Position numbers and translations under genes: made by a program
Notes under the pieces: generated by a model
What the model saw: only the letters and a program-made list of their open reading frames with translations
The model's database searches: none
Told to the model about the DNA's origin: nothing
Part shown: piece by piece, positions 1 to 8,312 of the stretch
How positions within the stretch are numbered: the stretch's first letter is position 1
Layout: every line of letters starts with the position of its first letter
DNA from: Anaerolineae bacterium
GTDB lineage: Bacteria > Chloroflexota > Anaerolineae > Aggregatilineales > Phototrophicaceae
Length of the DNA: 64,000 nucleotides
Assembly: GCA_022843385.1 (NCBI GenBank)
Contig: JALHNT010000019.1
Span: forward strand, 1 to 64,000
Direction: 5' to 3'

Positions 1-1737
1 CTCAAGGGCATTCGTCGCGAGCTCAAAGGACTGGGTTATGCCGACTTTCGCACGCGCTACCACCTGCTGAAGCCCCAGATGGACACCTTTCGCGAGCGTT
101 ACCTGGCCTTAAAAGAAGCCGAGGATCAAGAGGGGTTGAGCACGCTGCGAGCGGAGATGGAAGCCATGCTCTATCAATGGCAGCAGTTGGGGGCGCAGTG
201 GCGGAACCTGGAGCCATTGGTCTCGCAAAAGCGGGCGCTGGCGCAGCGATTGGAAGACCATGAATTAGCCAAAAGCCATGAGCGGGCCGTGCGACGGCTT
301 CAGAGGGACTTGCAGGCAGAAGCCGGTATCTACGCCCGCCTCATCATCAACAAGTGGACGCGGCTGGGCTACTGCCATCGCATCACCAGAGGCAACCAAA
401 CGATCACGCACAAGGTGAAGTTTGATAGTTATGACATCACGCCTGATGCCATCTACTATAAGATTTCGACCAGCTTCAAGACGGCGATGGGCGGCTGGGA
501 TGAGCAGATGCCAGATGGCATTCACATTGCCAAAGACCTTCTCAATTCCGACACGCTGACCGAACTGAGCATCACCTGCCAGCGCCAGGTCACAGGCGAG
601 TACAACACCAATGGCGCGTGGGTCATCGTGCATCGGCTGGATAGCTATGATGGGCTGATGAATTACGTGAGGTTTGAAGATGTGCTGGATTATTACCCTG
701 CCCAGCATCATGACCGCCTGCCTATTTGCGTCGGCGTGGGCTACAACCGCACGGTCAAATGGATCAATCTGGGGGATTACCCCCATTGGCTCATCGCCGG
801 GTATACCGGGTCGGGTAAGTCCAACCTGGTGAACGTGGCGATCTGTACCCTCATCAGCAAGCATTCGCCTCAAGAACTGCGGCTGGTACTCATTGACCTG
901 AAGGCGGGCGCGGAATTTGGCTACTATGAGCATGTGCCGCATGTCTATGGGGGCATCGTCGATAAAGTCTCCGAAATTTCAGACCGTTTGAGTGAGATGG
1001 AAGCATTGATGATGGAGCGCCTGGCTTTCCTACGCGATCGCCAGTGCCGTAACATTGTGGAATTTAAGGCTAAATTCCCTGATGCCACCATGCCGCGCGT
1101 GGTGATCGTCTTTGACGAAGTGGCGAGCATTATGGCTCATGGGGACACGACCACGCAGATTATGCACTTGCTGCGCCAGCTCACACGGTTGGGCCGCGCG
1201 GCAGGTATCCATGTCATCCTGTGCACTCAGAGGCCGGATGTTAAGGCCATTGATGGGAGCGTCAAGGCTAATTTAGCAGTTCGCCTCAGTGGGCGTCTCC
1301 CATCTGGAGCGGACAGCCAAACGATCCTCGGAACCACCGCCGCCAAAGATTTGCCTTCCATTTTGGGACGGATGATCCTCCAGTTGGGGCCAGACCCCGA
1401 AATGATTCAAGTGCCGCACATTAGTGATGTTGGCGTATCCGAGTCAATTGGCAGGGCGCAGCAGTATAAGCCACCTGAGCCGCTGCCTATCCCCCAGACT
1501 GTGACGGTTACAAGCGAGTGGACACCGGCACGGGTGGCAGAACTCAGCATCACCCATCTGAATGGCAACATTAGTTGGAAAGCGGTATACGACGCCATAT
1601 CGGATGATGTGAGCAGGCAGGGCGCGCGTAAACTGGTGGAAGCCCTGTGGAAGATGGGTCAAATCGAATATCAGGGAACACTCTATGAAATTCGTCCAGG
1701 CAAGGGCAAAGAAAAGTATCTGGTGAAGGCAGCTTGA
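1..1737 (+). CDS. FtsK/SpoIIIE-type DNA translocase ATPase, 5' end outside window
   Basis: The frame is open from base 1, so the visible 578 residues are the C-terminal part of a longer protein; an ATG at 79 is internal. The first ~110 visible residues are charged and helical, coiled-coil-like. A P-loop (GYTGSGKSN, near base 810) and a Walker B strand (VVIVFDE, near 1105) followed by a CTQRPDV segment define an FtsK/SpoIIIE motor. The last ~80 residues look like a small winged-helix domain. There are no membrane segments in the visible part. Such ATPases pump DNA in division or conjugation. The accessory neighbours and nearby tRNA favour a mobile-element transfer or maintenance role over chromosomal FtsK, but that is inference. 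Confidence 0.8.
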   Translation, partial: LKGIRRELKGLGYADFRTRYHLLKPQMDTFRERYLALKEAEDQEGLSTLRAEMEAMLYQWQQLGAQWRNLEPLVSQKRALAQRLEDHELAKSHERAVRRLQRDLQAEAGIYARLIINKWTRLGYCHRITRGNQTITHKVKFDSYDITPDAIYYKISTSFKTAMGGWDEQMPDGIHIAKDLLNSDTLTELSITCQRQVTGEYNTNGAWVIVHRLDSYDGLMNYVRFEDVLDYYPAQHHDRLPICVGVGYNRTVKWINLGDYPHWLIAGYTGSGKSNLVNVAICTLISKHSPQELRLVLIDLKAGAEFGYYEHVPHVYGGIVDKVSEISDRLSEMEALMMERLAFLRDRQCRNIVEFKAKFPDATMPRVVIVFDEVASIMAHGDTTTQIMHLLRQLTRLGRAAGIHVILCTQRPDVKAIDGSVKANLAVRLSGRLPSGADSQTILGTTAAKDLPSILGRMILQLGPDPEMIQVPHISDVGVSESIGRAQQYKPPEPLPIPQTVTVTSEWTPARVAELSITHLNGNISWKAVYDAISDDVSRQGARKLVEALWKMGQIEYQGTLYEIRPGKGKEKYLVKAA

Positions 1738-1826
1738 ATCACTGATTCGCTGATTTCCCATGCGCTGTTCTCTGGCAAATCAGACGGTCAATCAAATCAG
1801 CAAATCAAATTGAGGGAGAAGGGTAT

Positions 1827-2093
1827 ATGACACGTAATCTCTTCATCGCCGCCGCGTTGGTGGGTATCGCGCTGGTGGGACTGTTCGCAGCCGGGTTGAC
1901 CACCGCCACGCCCGGCCTGATGATTGCAGCGGTGTTATGCGCCTGGCCTATGCTGCTGGGTGTGTTGGGCGCAGCCATTGGACGTGCGTCCAATGAGTTT
2001 GCGATCACCCGCAAAGAACCTCAGCAGGTCATCAGGAGTGCCACGCACCGGATGGGATCATCCGCCCCGGCTGGAAAGGTCCCGATGGGATGA
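1827..2093 (+). CDS. Small two-helix membrane protein, unknown function
   Basis: This 88-residue protein has two hydrophobic segments (about residues 5-25 and 30-52) joined by a short Thr/Pro-containing turn, then a polar basic tail. A purine-rich ribosome site (GAGGGAGAAGGG) lies just upstream of the ATG. It follows the FtsK-like gene by 89 bases on the same strand and may belong to the same element. No family is recognised. An overlapping frame at 1924-2127 is less plausible because it lacks a ribosome site. Confidence 0.55.
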   Translation: MTRNLFIAAALVGIALVGLFAAGLTTATPGLMIAAVLCAWPMLLGVLGAAIGRASNEFAITRKEPQQVIRSATHRMGSSAPAGKVPMG

Positions 2094-2095
2094 AA

Positions 2096-2125
2096 AAGCC
2101 CCCAACCGGTTGGGGTTGAGGGCTT
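2096..2125 (-). terminator. Terminator-like inverted repeat between convergent genes
   Basis: AAGCCC pairs with GGGCTT around a perfect 16-base palindrome (CCCCAACCGGTTGGGG, 2100-2115). Read on the minus strand the stem is followed by a T run, as in an intrinsic terminator for the zinc-finger gene. It starts directly after the stop codon of the plus-strand membrane protein gene and could also act there. Confidence 0.5.
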
Positions 2126-2131
2126 GACTGG

Positions 2132-2485
2132 TCATATCCGTGACAGCTTTATGTCACGGATACGCTCATCCATCGCTTCATGAATGCGGAGCAACGCATC
2201 ATCGTCCAACATGTGCAGACATTGGATGATGATCGACTTGCAGCAGTTGTTCGCCTTCCCAGAATACTCCTTCTCGTGCGAGGCGTATTGCGCTAGGGTC
2301 GTGAGGGCAACATAGCCCTGATTGTAGAGATAGACAATATCATCCTCCGGCTTGTCACGCCGACTGGCGCGCTTACGGCAGGTGTCGGAGCAATACTTCG
2401 CATCACGCCGCGTTGCCAAAAAGGACTTGCCGCAAATGGAACAGCGTTTCGGCTTATCCCCATAGCGATATTTGTAGGCGGTCAT
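2132..2485 (-). CDS. Small zinc-finger protein of mobile-element type
   Basis: The 117-residue product opens with a CxxC...CxxxC treble-clef-like finger (CSICGKSF, then DAKYCSDTCRKR). This form is frequent in short phage and plasmid proteins with possible nucleic-acid binding. The rest is a helical domain with Cys-Cys at about residue 80 and an acidic/basic C-terminus. Its ATG overlaps the stop of the upstream gene by four bases, so the two are translationally coupled. The last codons form a strong hairpin (separate entry). Biological role unknown. Confidence 0.65.
   Translation of the reverse strand: MTAYKYRYGDKPKRCSICGKSFLATRRDAKYCSDTCRKRASRRDKPEDDIVYLYNQGYVALTTLAQYASHEKEYSGKANNCCKSIIIQCLHMLDDDALLRIHEAMDERIRDIKLSRI
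2135..2162. repeat. 11-bp perfect hairpin covering the last codons of the zinc-finger gene
   Basis: TATCCGTGACA and TGTCACGGATA form a perfect 11-bp stem around a 6-base loop. The sequence encodes the last nine residues of the zinc-finger protein and ends at its stop codon. It may stabilise the mRNA end or help terminate transcription between the convergent genes; there is no T run immediately after it. Confidence 0.6.
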
Positions 2486-2790
2486 TCGACACGATCCTCT
2501 GGAAAAGGCCAGGGATAATAAGAGTGTGATGGAAAGCGGACATGCTTTGCGTGCTGTTCGATGGCAATGCGCTGTGCAACTTCGAGTGCTGCCAACAATT
2601 GGTAAAAGCCATAGTAGGCAATCGCGCCCTTGCTAATGTAAATCCAAATCTGATGGTCTGGCTTAATCGCCAAATAATCATTGTGCCCTTCCCAGATGTA
2701 CACCCGTGTTTCATGTTTGAGATGCTTCACCTTGGGGTATTCGTCTTCAGGATCAATCTCAACGAGGATCTGATAGGCTGGTTTAACCAC
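2482..2790 (-). CDS. Small protein, unknown function
   Basis: This 102-residue protein has a GTG start and alternating beta-type and aromatic-rich segments (for example DHQIWIYISKG) with a Pro/Trp-rich C-terminus. An AGGGAG stretch lies about 13 bases before the start. Its stop overlaps the start of the zinc-finger gene by four bases (ATGA), which supports this frame over the two overlapping alternatives at 2454-2714 (-) and 2542-2811 (+). No family is recognised. Confidence 0.5.
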   Translation of the reverse strand: MVKPAYQILVEIDPEDEYPKVKHLKHETRVYIWEGHNDYLAIKPDHQIWIYISKGAIAYYGFYQLLAALEVAQRIAIEQHAKHVRFPSHSYYPWPFPEDRVE

Positions 2791-2807
2791 GGTTTACTTA
2801 TTACTCC

Positions 2808-2827
2808 CTGATAAGCATGATTATCAG
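2808..2827. repeat. Short inverted repeat downstream of tRNA-Arg
   Basis: CTGATAA and TTATCAG pair around a 6-base loop, 43 bases past the tRNA-Arg 3' end. It could be a weak processing or termination structure, or a site at the edge of the neighbouring accessory block. No T run follows. Confidence 0.3.
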
Positions 2828-2869
2828 ATGTAATAAACTTCAAGAACATCGGCTAATGTGCATTAAAAG

Positions 2870-2942
2870 TGCGCCCAGAGGGATTCGAACCCCCGACCAT
2901 CGGTTCCGAAGACCGATGCTCTATCCACTGAGCTATGAGCGC
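2870..2942 (-). tRNA. tRNA-Arg (anticodon UCG)
   Basis: Read on the minus strand this folds into a full cloverleaf. The 7-bp acceptor stem has one G-T pair, the T-loop is GGTTCGAATCC, and a 5-bp anticodon stem (TCGGT/ACCGA) encloses the loop CTTCGGA, giving anticodon TCG (reads CGA). The discriminator base is A and no CCA is encoded. The 3' end faces the accessory-looking block at 1-2.8 kb, which is where tRNA-targeting integrases insert. Confidence 0.93.
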
Positions 2943-2953
2943 ATCATTGCTCT

Positions 2954-2981
2954 AGTTTAGCTGATTTCAATCATAGGTCAA
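2954..2981 (-). promoter_or_regulatory. Sigma70-type promoter for tRNA-Arg
   Basis: On the minus strand TTGACC, a 16-base spacer and TAAACT lie just upstream of the tRNA 5' end, close to the -35/-10 consensus. Confidence 0.5.
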
Positions 2982-3069
2982 CCAACAAACTCATTCCAAG
3001 TTTGTGTTGTGAGACGTGTTATTTTCACCTTTTTGGCATTTTACCTAGCAATTGCCGAATGTAGCATGT

Positions 3070-5157
3070 TCATCCATCATTCGTATGGATTTGCACATTT
3101 CGAGCAATTAATCTGCGTGTCTCTCTCAAGACCGGGTGTAAAGGATCTAGTCGTTCAGCCTTCAACAAGAGTGCTTTTGCAGCATCATACATACTTCGCA
3201 GAAACAAGTATCGAGCAGCAAGTGCCAGAAGTGGCACTGAATCGGCGTGAAGTGAAAGACCTTTGTTTAGATAGCCCAATGCTAAGTCCTCCTGATGGTT
3301 TTCCCATAATGTTTGAGCCAACGCAGCCACTATATTTGAGTTATCGGGGATCAAATCTTGCCCATCCAGGAGAACGTCCAAAGCATCTTGTGTATCGCCC
3401 CAGTTATTGTAGACCGCAGCCAAGAGGATGTAACCCTGAGCGAAATGAGGAGATGCTTCGACGACTGACTCTAGGAATTCTGCGTCTTCTGATGAAACTT
3501 GAACACCAGCACTAATCTGATCTGTTAGCTCGCCCAAACGGATCTCAAATTCCGGATCACGTACAATCTGTTCGAGGCGTTCTATTTCGCCACGGTCAAC
3601 ACTAGCCATGGATATCCCAATCGCCCTGAATTGATTTACGGCATCTTTAGCCCGGTTAACATCTTCAGCGCCAATATAGGCACGCACCAGATTCAAGTGG
3701 TTGTTAAGCCGATTTGGATCCCGCTTTACAGCTTGTTCAAGGAGCTCAATGCCGACCTTGGGATTGTCAACCATATAGAATGTGTCAACCACTGAACGTA
3801 CCCCTGCTCCCTCGAGATCACGATCAATCAACATTCCAAAATACTTCCACATCTCAGTGGATTGAACGATAATCATCTGCGTAACAAGCAAAGACAATGT
3901 GTCTATATTGTTAGGAGATAGCATTATTGCGCGTTTCAGCGCTTCGATGGCCTCAAGAATCAGCGACTCTTGGCCGATCTGCTGATGGTTTTCCAGAAAG
4001 ACAAGCTGTTCGTGAAAACGCACACCACTCACACTTTCTCTCTCACGATCGCTTACCAATCGAAAACCCCCAGAAGCGAGTAACAACATTAGATTTCCAT
4101 ATCGCCTGAGAACACCAAATTCTTCCCCCTTCACGCCAATTGCCCGTTGCAAGATATTCAGTGCGGACAAGTAATCTCTTTCAACCAAACACAAATCACT
4201 GAAGATCGCCCAGTTTATTGGCATATTAACGTTAACATAGACTTCAAAGTATTCAAAAGCCGCAGAAGCTAAACCTATACGATAAAGCCCTATTGCAATA
4301 TCATTACTTGATTCTGGAGCTCTCAGCACAAGCTGTTGCATCTTAGGAATTGCGTCAACGGCGACCTGACTAATCTCTTTGTATCGGGGATAGAGCACAC
4401 TAGAGAGGCTTCGAATGGTTAACGAAGCGACAAATCCCGAAACACATCTCTGAGCATAGTCGATAAGGCTTATAGACAAATCCTTTAACTTCTGATTTGA
4501 GCTTCCCCTACCCCATAGACCCAGCAGCATATGGACATTCCATTCACCGAGTGCCTTGAGGAACTCCTCAAATCCTGAATGCATTAGTTGTAATTTATCT
4601 AATTCAAAGTCATAAATCATTGTTGGCAAATTTAGGCTGCGGGCAATTTCTGTACTTTGTGCCACAAGTTCAAGTACTAATTCTGCAACTGACATACCTG
4701 ATAGAGTTATATGTCTTGTTGACTGATCTAAGTCAGCTTCGCTATCGACATTGATAACAAGACTCAATAAATTCCCTGAAGGTCGTGACATCCTTCCCCA
4801 TATTACTAGATCCTCATCCAGGTTCTCAGGGAACCACTCGTCTGGGCCAAATTGAGAATGAGTGAGATCCCAAAGGGAATCTTCCTCAACTTCATCATCT
4901 ATCACAAACAATCGAAGCACGCGGCAACCCGACCAATTCTCCAACAGTAGCGCAAGCAAACCTGTTAAGCCCAAGGCGATATCTGGCATATCATTACTTA
5001 CTATCGGCCAAAGAGCCACCCGTATGCGGGGTTTAGCGAATGAACTAAGCAAGATAGTTGATGATTTATCCCCAACATTAGTGGCTTCTAGTGCTTCCAG
5101 CAGTAGAGGACTATACTGCTCATCTTGTATCAGTCTCTGTAACAAGTGTTTCATCAC
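3070..5157 (-). CDS. Large TPR-repeat protein
   Basis: The 695-residue soluble protein has no signal peptide. Its N-terminal ~200 residues do not match a family I recognise. From about residue 290 to the end it is a series of helical pairs of tetratricopeptide type; the clearest are at the C-terminus (AQGYILLAAVYNNWGDTQDAL and the following two units, residues ~595-690). TPR arrays mediate protein-protein contacts. It is followed by nothing on its strand before tRNA-Arg, and is separated from the upstream secreted-protein gene by a terminator. Specific role unknown. Confidence 0.75.
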   Translation of the reverse strand: MMKHLLQRLIQDEQYSPLLLEALEATNVGDKSSTILLSSFAKPRIRVALWPIVSNDMPDIALGLTGLLALLLENWSGCRVLRLFVIDDEVEEDSLWDLTHSQFGPDEWFPENLDEDLVIWGRMSRPSGNLLSLVINVDSEADLDQSTRHITLSGMSVAELVLELVAQSTEIARSLNLPTMIYDFELDKLQLMHSGFEEFLKALGEWNVHMLLGLWGRGSSNQKLKDLSISLIDYAQRCVSGFVASLTIRSLSSVLYPRYKEISQVAVDAIPKMQQLVLRAPESSNDIAIGLYRIGLASAAFEYFEVYVNVNMPINWAIFSDLCLVERDYLSALNILQRAIGVKGEEFGVLRRYGNLMLLLASGGFRLVSDRERESVSGVRFHEQLVFLENHQQIGQESLILEAIEALKRAIMLSPNNIDTLSLLVTQMIIVQSTEMWKYFGMLIDRDLEGAGVRSVVDTFYMVDNPKVGIELLEQAVKRDPNRLNNHLNLVRAYIGAEDVNRAKDAVNQFRAIGISMASVDRGEIERLEQIVRDPEFEIRLGELTDQISAGVQVSSEDAEFLESVVEASPHFAQGYILLAAVYNNWGDTQDALDVLLDGQDLIPDNSNIVAALAQTLWENHQEDLALGYLNKGLSLHADSVPLLALAARYLFLRSMYDAAKALLLKAERLDPLHPVLRETRRLIARNVQIHTNDG

Positions 5158-5208
5158 GTGAATCCTTCTGACTATGGCTCAATGCGCAGCATTCCAACTA
5201 AACACTAT

Positions 5209-5246
5209 GGAAAACATAAACGCCTCACAGATTTCCCTGTAAGGCG
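5209..5246 (-). terminator. Intrinsic terminator after the SH3-repeat gene
   Basis: On the minus strand CGCCTTACAG pairs with CTGTGAGGCG (one G-T pair) around a 6-base loop, followed by TTTATGTTTT. It lies between the SH3-repeat gene and the TPR gene. Confidence 0.7.
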
Positions 5247-5275
5247 CCTATAGTCAATCTTTTCGAGAAATGAAA

Positions 5276-6766
5276 TCAGCCTACAATTGGGATGACACTA
5301 GCATCGCCCTGTAGAACAACCTGAGAGGCCAACACCCAACCGAAACCCAGTGAGGAATTGACTTGCAACCATTGGGAATCAGCGGTCCGTGCAACTACAG
5401 CAATCTCTAGTGGCCCCGTCAACGTACCGATGATCCCAAAGTTAGTTCCCGGAGCTGCGTAAAGATTTATGCCTGCGGAGATAATTGCCATTGGTGTGGC
5501 CATAATGCCAACTGCGGAAGTGTCGCGGATCACAGGTACACTGTCGATTGATCCCCTGAACAGTGTAAACTCGCTGTTGACCCAACCCTGACCAAATGAT
5601 CCCTGAACAAGAAACCAGACACGATCAGATGCAATTCCTATTACTGATAAGCGTGATCCGCCAGAGACTGTCGCAACAATTGAGAACTGGGCTCCGGGAC
5701 CGCTTCGAATGTTCAGGAAGCCGGTATTCACGACCACATGAGGCGTATCTAGACCAAACGATGCGCCGCCACCAATCCCAGGTTGAGTAACAGGAGCAGC
5801 AGCAACAACTTTGGACAAATCAATTAAATCTGTTGGAGTTCCCTCTCGGGCTGTAGTTGCATTTGCAGGAACCCACGCCCTAAATCCGTCACCCAACTCG
5901 ATGCGCACAAACTGACCATCTCGGCTGATCTCCAAGAAATAGGCCTCACGACCAGCGGACAGCACAGGTAGACCTTCTCCGCTTCCACTCGGTGAACTAA
6001 CCATATTCACAGGCTCACGGTTGATGATGACCACTTGGCCCGATACACGCGACAAGCGGAAAAAGACTTTCGGCGCTTCAATCCAACCGGCACCAACGTC
6101 TGGCACATCAATTGCCACCCATTCGACGCCGCGGGAGTCTTTTGCGCTTCCAACAATGCTATAGTCCATACCGCTGTCACGAAATACCGTAGTAATCGCA
6201 GTTGCGCCATCTGCTGGTTGAGTGCGGACATTCACCGCTTCAACATTGATCACCGCGCGGAAACGTTCACCTGGAGCAACTGTGACAACACGATTATTTG
6301 CAAGGATAAAGCGAATCGGCGAACCAAGCATCGGCGTGGTCGACGCACTGGAGGGCGCGCCACCGCCACCACCCTGACCTGCTGGCATAGATAACGACGA
6401 GGCCGACGAAATGGGAGCCGCCGCAACTGCTTCTTCAAATGTTACGACCGGGACGTTATCAAAGTTACCGCGCGGAATTGTGAACTCAACATTCACCCAA
6501 CCAATCCCGACCACAGTTGACACCTGGAACCAGATATTGTCACCAAACCGTCCCAGAACAGGCAACTCGGTGCCACCTACCACGGTCAAGAGTACAGTAT
6601 ATTGCACACCTGGTCCTGAACGAATATTCAAGAAACTGGAATTGACAACAAGGCGAGGTGCCACAAATTGTCCTTGTTCTGCTGGGGCGGCAGCAGTAAC
6701 TGAGGCAAAGGCTAAGCTAAAGCCCAAACAAACCAAAATAAATAGAGGGATAAGGGAACGTTTCAT
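5276..6766 (-). CDS. Secreted multi-SH3b-domain protein
   Basis: The ATG at 6766 is preferred over an in-frame start 90 bases upstream because AGGAG sits 9 bases before it and a signal peptide begins there (MKRSLIPLFILVCLGFSLAF, cleaved near ASVTAAAP). The mature 496-residue product contains bacterial SH3 modules: two close copies with FLNIRSGPG (about residues 40-110 and 350-420), a third terminal copy, and two more diverged SH3-like units between them, separated by Gly/Ser/Pro-rich linkers. Such modules usually bind cell-wall or surface glycans. No catalytic domain is visible, so a surface-binding or structural role is likely. Confidence 0.8.
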   Translation of the reverse strand: MKRSLIPLFILVCLGFSLAFASVTAAAPAEQGQFVAPRLVVNSSFLNIRSGPGVQYTVLLTVVGGTELPVLGRFGDNIWFQVSTVVGIGWVNVEFTIPRGNFDNVPVVTFEEAVAAAPISSASSLSMPAGQGGGGGAPSSASTTPMLGSPIRFILANNRVVTVAPGERFRAVINVEAVNVRTQPADGATAITTVFRDSGMDYSIVGSAKDSRGVEWVAIDVPDVGAGWIEAPKVFFRLSRVSGQVVIINREPVNMVSSPSGSGEGLPVLSAGREAYFLEISRDGQFVRIELGDGFRAWVPANATTAREGTPTDLIDLSKVVAAAPVTQPGIGGGASFGLDTPHVVVNTGFLNIRSGPGAQFSIVATVSGGSRLSVIGIASDRVWFLVQGSFGQGWVNSEFTLFRGSIDSVPVIRDTSAVGIMATPMAIISAGINLYAAPGTNFGIIGTLTGPLEIAVVARTADSQWLQVNSSLGFGWVLASQVVLQGDASVIPIVG

Positions 6767-6873
6767 GCTCTGTTCTCCTGTTGCCAGATTCACCGGCGAT
6801 TGTGGCGTGAGCGACCAACAAAGTTCATCTGAGTACATTTCGTAACCTGGTAACAAGTATAGATTGCATCGAA

Positions 6874-6903
6874 ATTATGCGCAACCTATCGCAATAGGAT
6901 AAT
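6874..6903 (+). promoter_or_regulatory. Candidate promoter of hisZ-hisG with inverted repeat in the spacer
   Basis: TTGCAT, an 18-base spacer and GATAAT are placed about 70 bases before hisZ. The spacer holds CCTAT-CGCA-ATAGG (6885-6898), which could be an operator. The divergent SH3 gene starts about 110 bases to the left. Confidence 0.35.
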
Positions 6904-6974
6904 AGTGTTGCACTTGAAGAAAACCACGTTATCATGAGAGTTCTTCAATCAATCCTTACACTACGGATACGTCT

Positions 6975-8312
6975 ATGCCTCGTGACAACAATCGTATAGA
7001 ACGGTCGCAGTACGTGACCAGACAATTACAGTCTCACCTTCAGCAGTATGGCTACGAGTTGCAAGAATTAGCTTTGATTCAACCATCTGAGCTATTCCTG
7101 ACAAAGGCAGGCGATCAGATTGTTCAAAGCCTTTTCAAATTTGAGCGACACAACCGAGAATTGGCACTAAGACCAGAATTCACTGCTGGGGCAGCGTACC
7201 ACTACTCCCTGACGCATTCCAACCAGGTAGTCCGCTGGCAATTCAATGGCTACATCTTTCAGGAAAATCCTGCTTCAAATGTTGCAGATTATCAACAATG
7301 GAGCATTGGAGCTGAACTTATTGGCATGTCTCATGTTGTTGCAGATGCCGAAATCATTGCGATTGCCGCATTGGGGCTGGAAGATCTCGGCCTGGAAAAG
7401 TGGAAACTTGTAGTGGGGCATACAGGCTTAACACGCTCTTTGCTCAGGCAGTTTAATCTAGATGTAAGGGTTGAGCGATTTCTCATGCAACAAATGGCGG
7501 GAGAGCATCACTCGATTATCGAAAAAGAGAAAATACTCCAGCACTATAATACGTGGATAGCCAACAGCAATCTCTCTGGTGATCAGCCTTGGGCAGGTAA
7601 CTCTTCTGACAAACCAATGGGGGGGCGAACACAAGAAGATATCGCGCGCCGCCTTCAGCAGAAGCGCCGCCGCACACATGAATGGGATCGATTTGTCGCT
7701 GCGCTCGACTTCCTCAATGATTGGATGGCAATTCGTGCAGACGAACGTATTGCATTCGACCAGATGCGAACGTGCATTGCGCAACACCTTGACGGGTATC
7801 AATCTGAAATCCTGATGCATTGGAAAAAATCATTGAGCTTGCTTGACCAGCTTGGTGTAGAGAGCCATCACATTACTATTCAACCCGCCATAGCAAGGGC
7901 ATGGGAATACTACACCGGAGTTGTATTTGAACTTTACATCGAAGACTTACATGTTGGTGGAGGTGGAAGGTATGACGAGTTAATTCGCATGCTTGGCTCT
8001 GGGCGCGATGTCCCGGCCGTTGGCTTTACATATTATGCTGATCACATCACGGACCATGTCAAGATTCCCGATGAAAACTTCCAGTCGGTGTACAATTTTG
8101 TCACCCCGGACCATTTAGTAGAACAAGCGTTGCCCTGGGTAAAGCACATACGATTATCAGGTATACGCGTCCAAATGCTTTTAGAGGCAGTTGACTCACC
8201 TTATTCACTATTTCTGGAAGATCGCAATGAGGTTAGAGTGAAAGACAGCGTGTATCGATTTGACCAGATCGAGCTTTTGATATCCGATTTGAAGCAGGGT
8301 ATACCACAGTGA
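6975..8312 (+). CDS. hisZ: HisZ-like ATP phosphoribosyltransferase regulatory subunit (HisRS paralogue)
   Basis: The 445-residue protein has the class II tRNA-synthetase fold: RPEFTAG (motif 2 region, ~residue 70), WEYYTGVVFE (~300) and GGGGRYDELI (~318), the last two typical of HisRS and HisZ. The residues expected for tRNA charging are weakly conserved, and the gene is joined to hisG by a GTGA overlap, so HisZ is the better name. HisZ normally partners short HisG and gives feedback control by histidine in the first step of histidine synthesis. Here the adjacent HisG is the long form, which usually needs no HisZ. Confidence 0.78.
   Translation: MPRDNNRIERSQYVTRQLQSHLQQYGYELQELALIQPSELFLTKAGDQIVQSLFKFERHNRELALRPEFTAGAAYHYSLTHSNQVVRWQFNGYIFQENPASNVADYQQWSIGAELIGMSHVVADAEIIAIAALGLEDLGLEKWKLVVGHTGLTRSLLRQFNLDVRVERFLMQQMAGEHHSIIEKEKILQHYNTWIANSNLSGDQPWAGNSSDKPMGGRTQEDIARRLQQKRRRTHEWDRFVAALDFLNDWMAIRADERIAFDQMRTCIAQHLDGYQSEILMHWKKSLSLLDQLGVESHHITIQPAIARAWEYYTGVVFELYIEDLHVGGGGRYDELIRMLGSGRDVPAVGFTYYADHITDHVKIPDENFQSVYNFVTPDHLVEQALPWVKHIRLSGIRVQMLLEAVDSPYSLFLEDRNEVRVKDSVYRFDQIELLISDLKQGIPQ

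Noticed and set aside
265-942. 225-codon open frame on the minus strand
   Set aside because: Antisense to the FtsK-like gene, whose Walker motifs are clear.
6975-8312. Histidyl-tRNA synthetase (hisS) instead of hisZ
   Set aside because: Direct coupling to hisG and weak conservation of the charging motifs favour HisZ, although the fold is the same.
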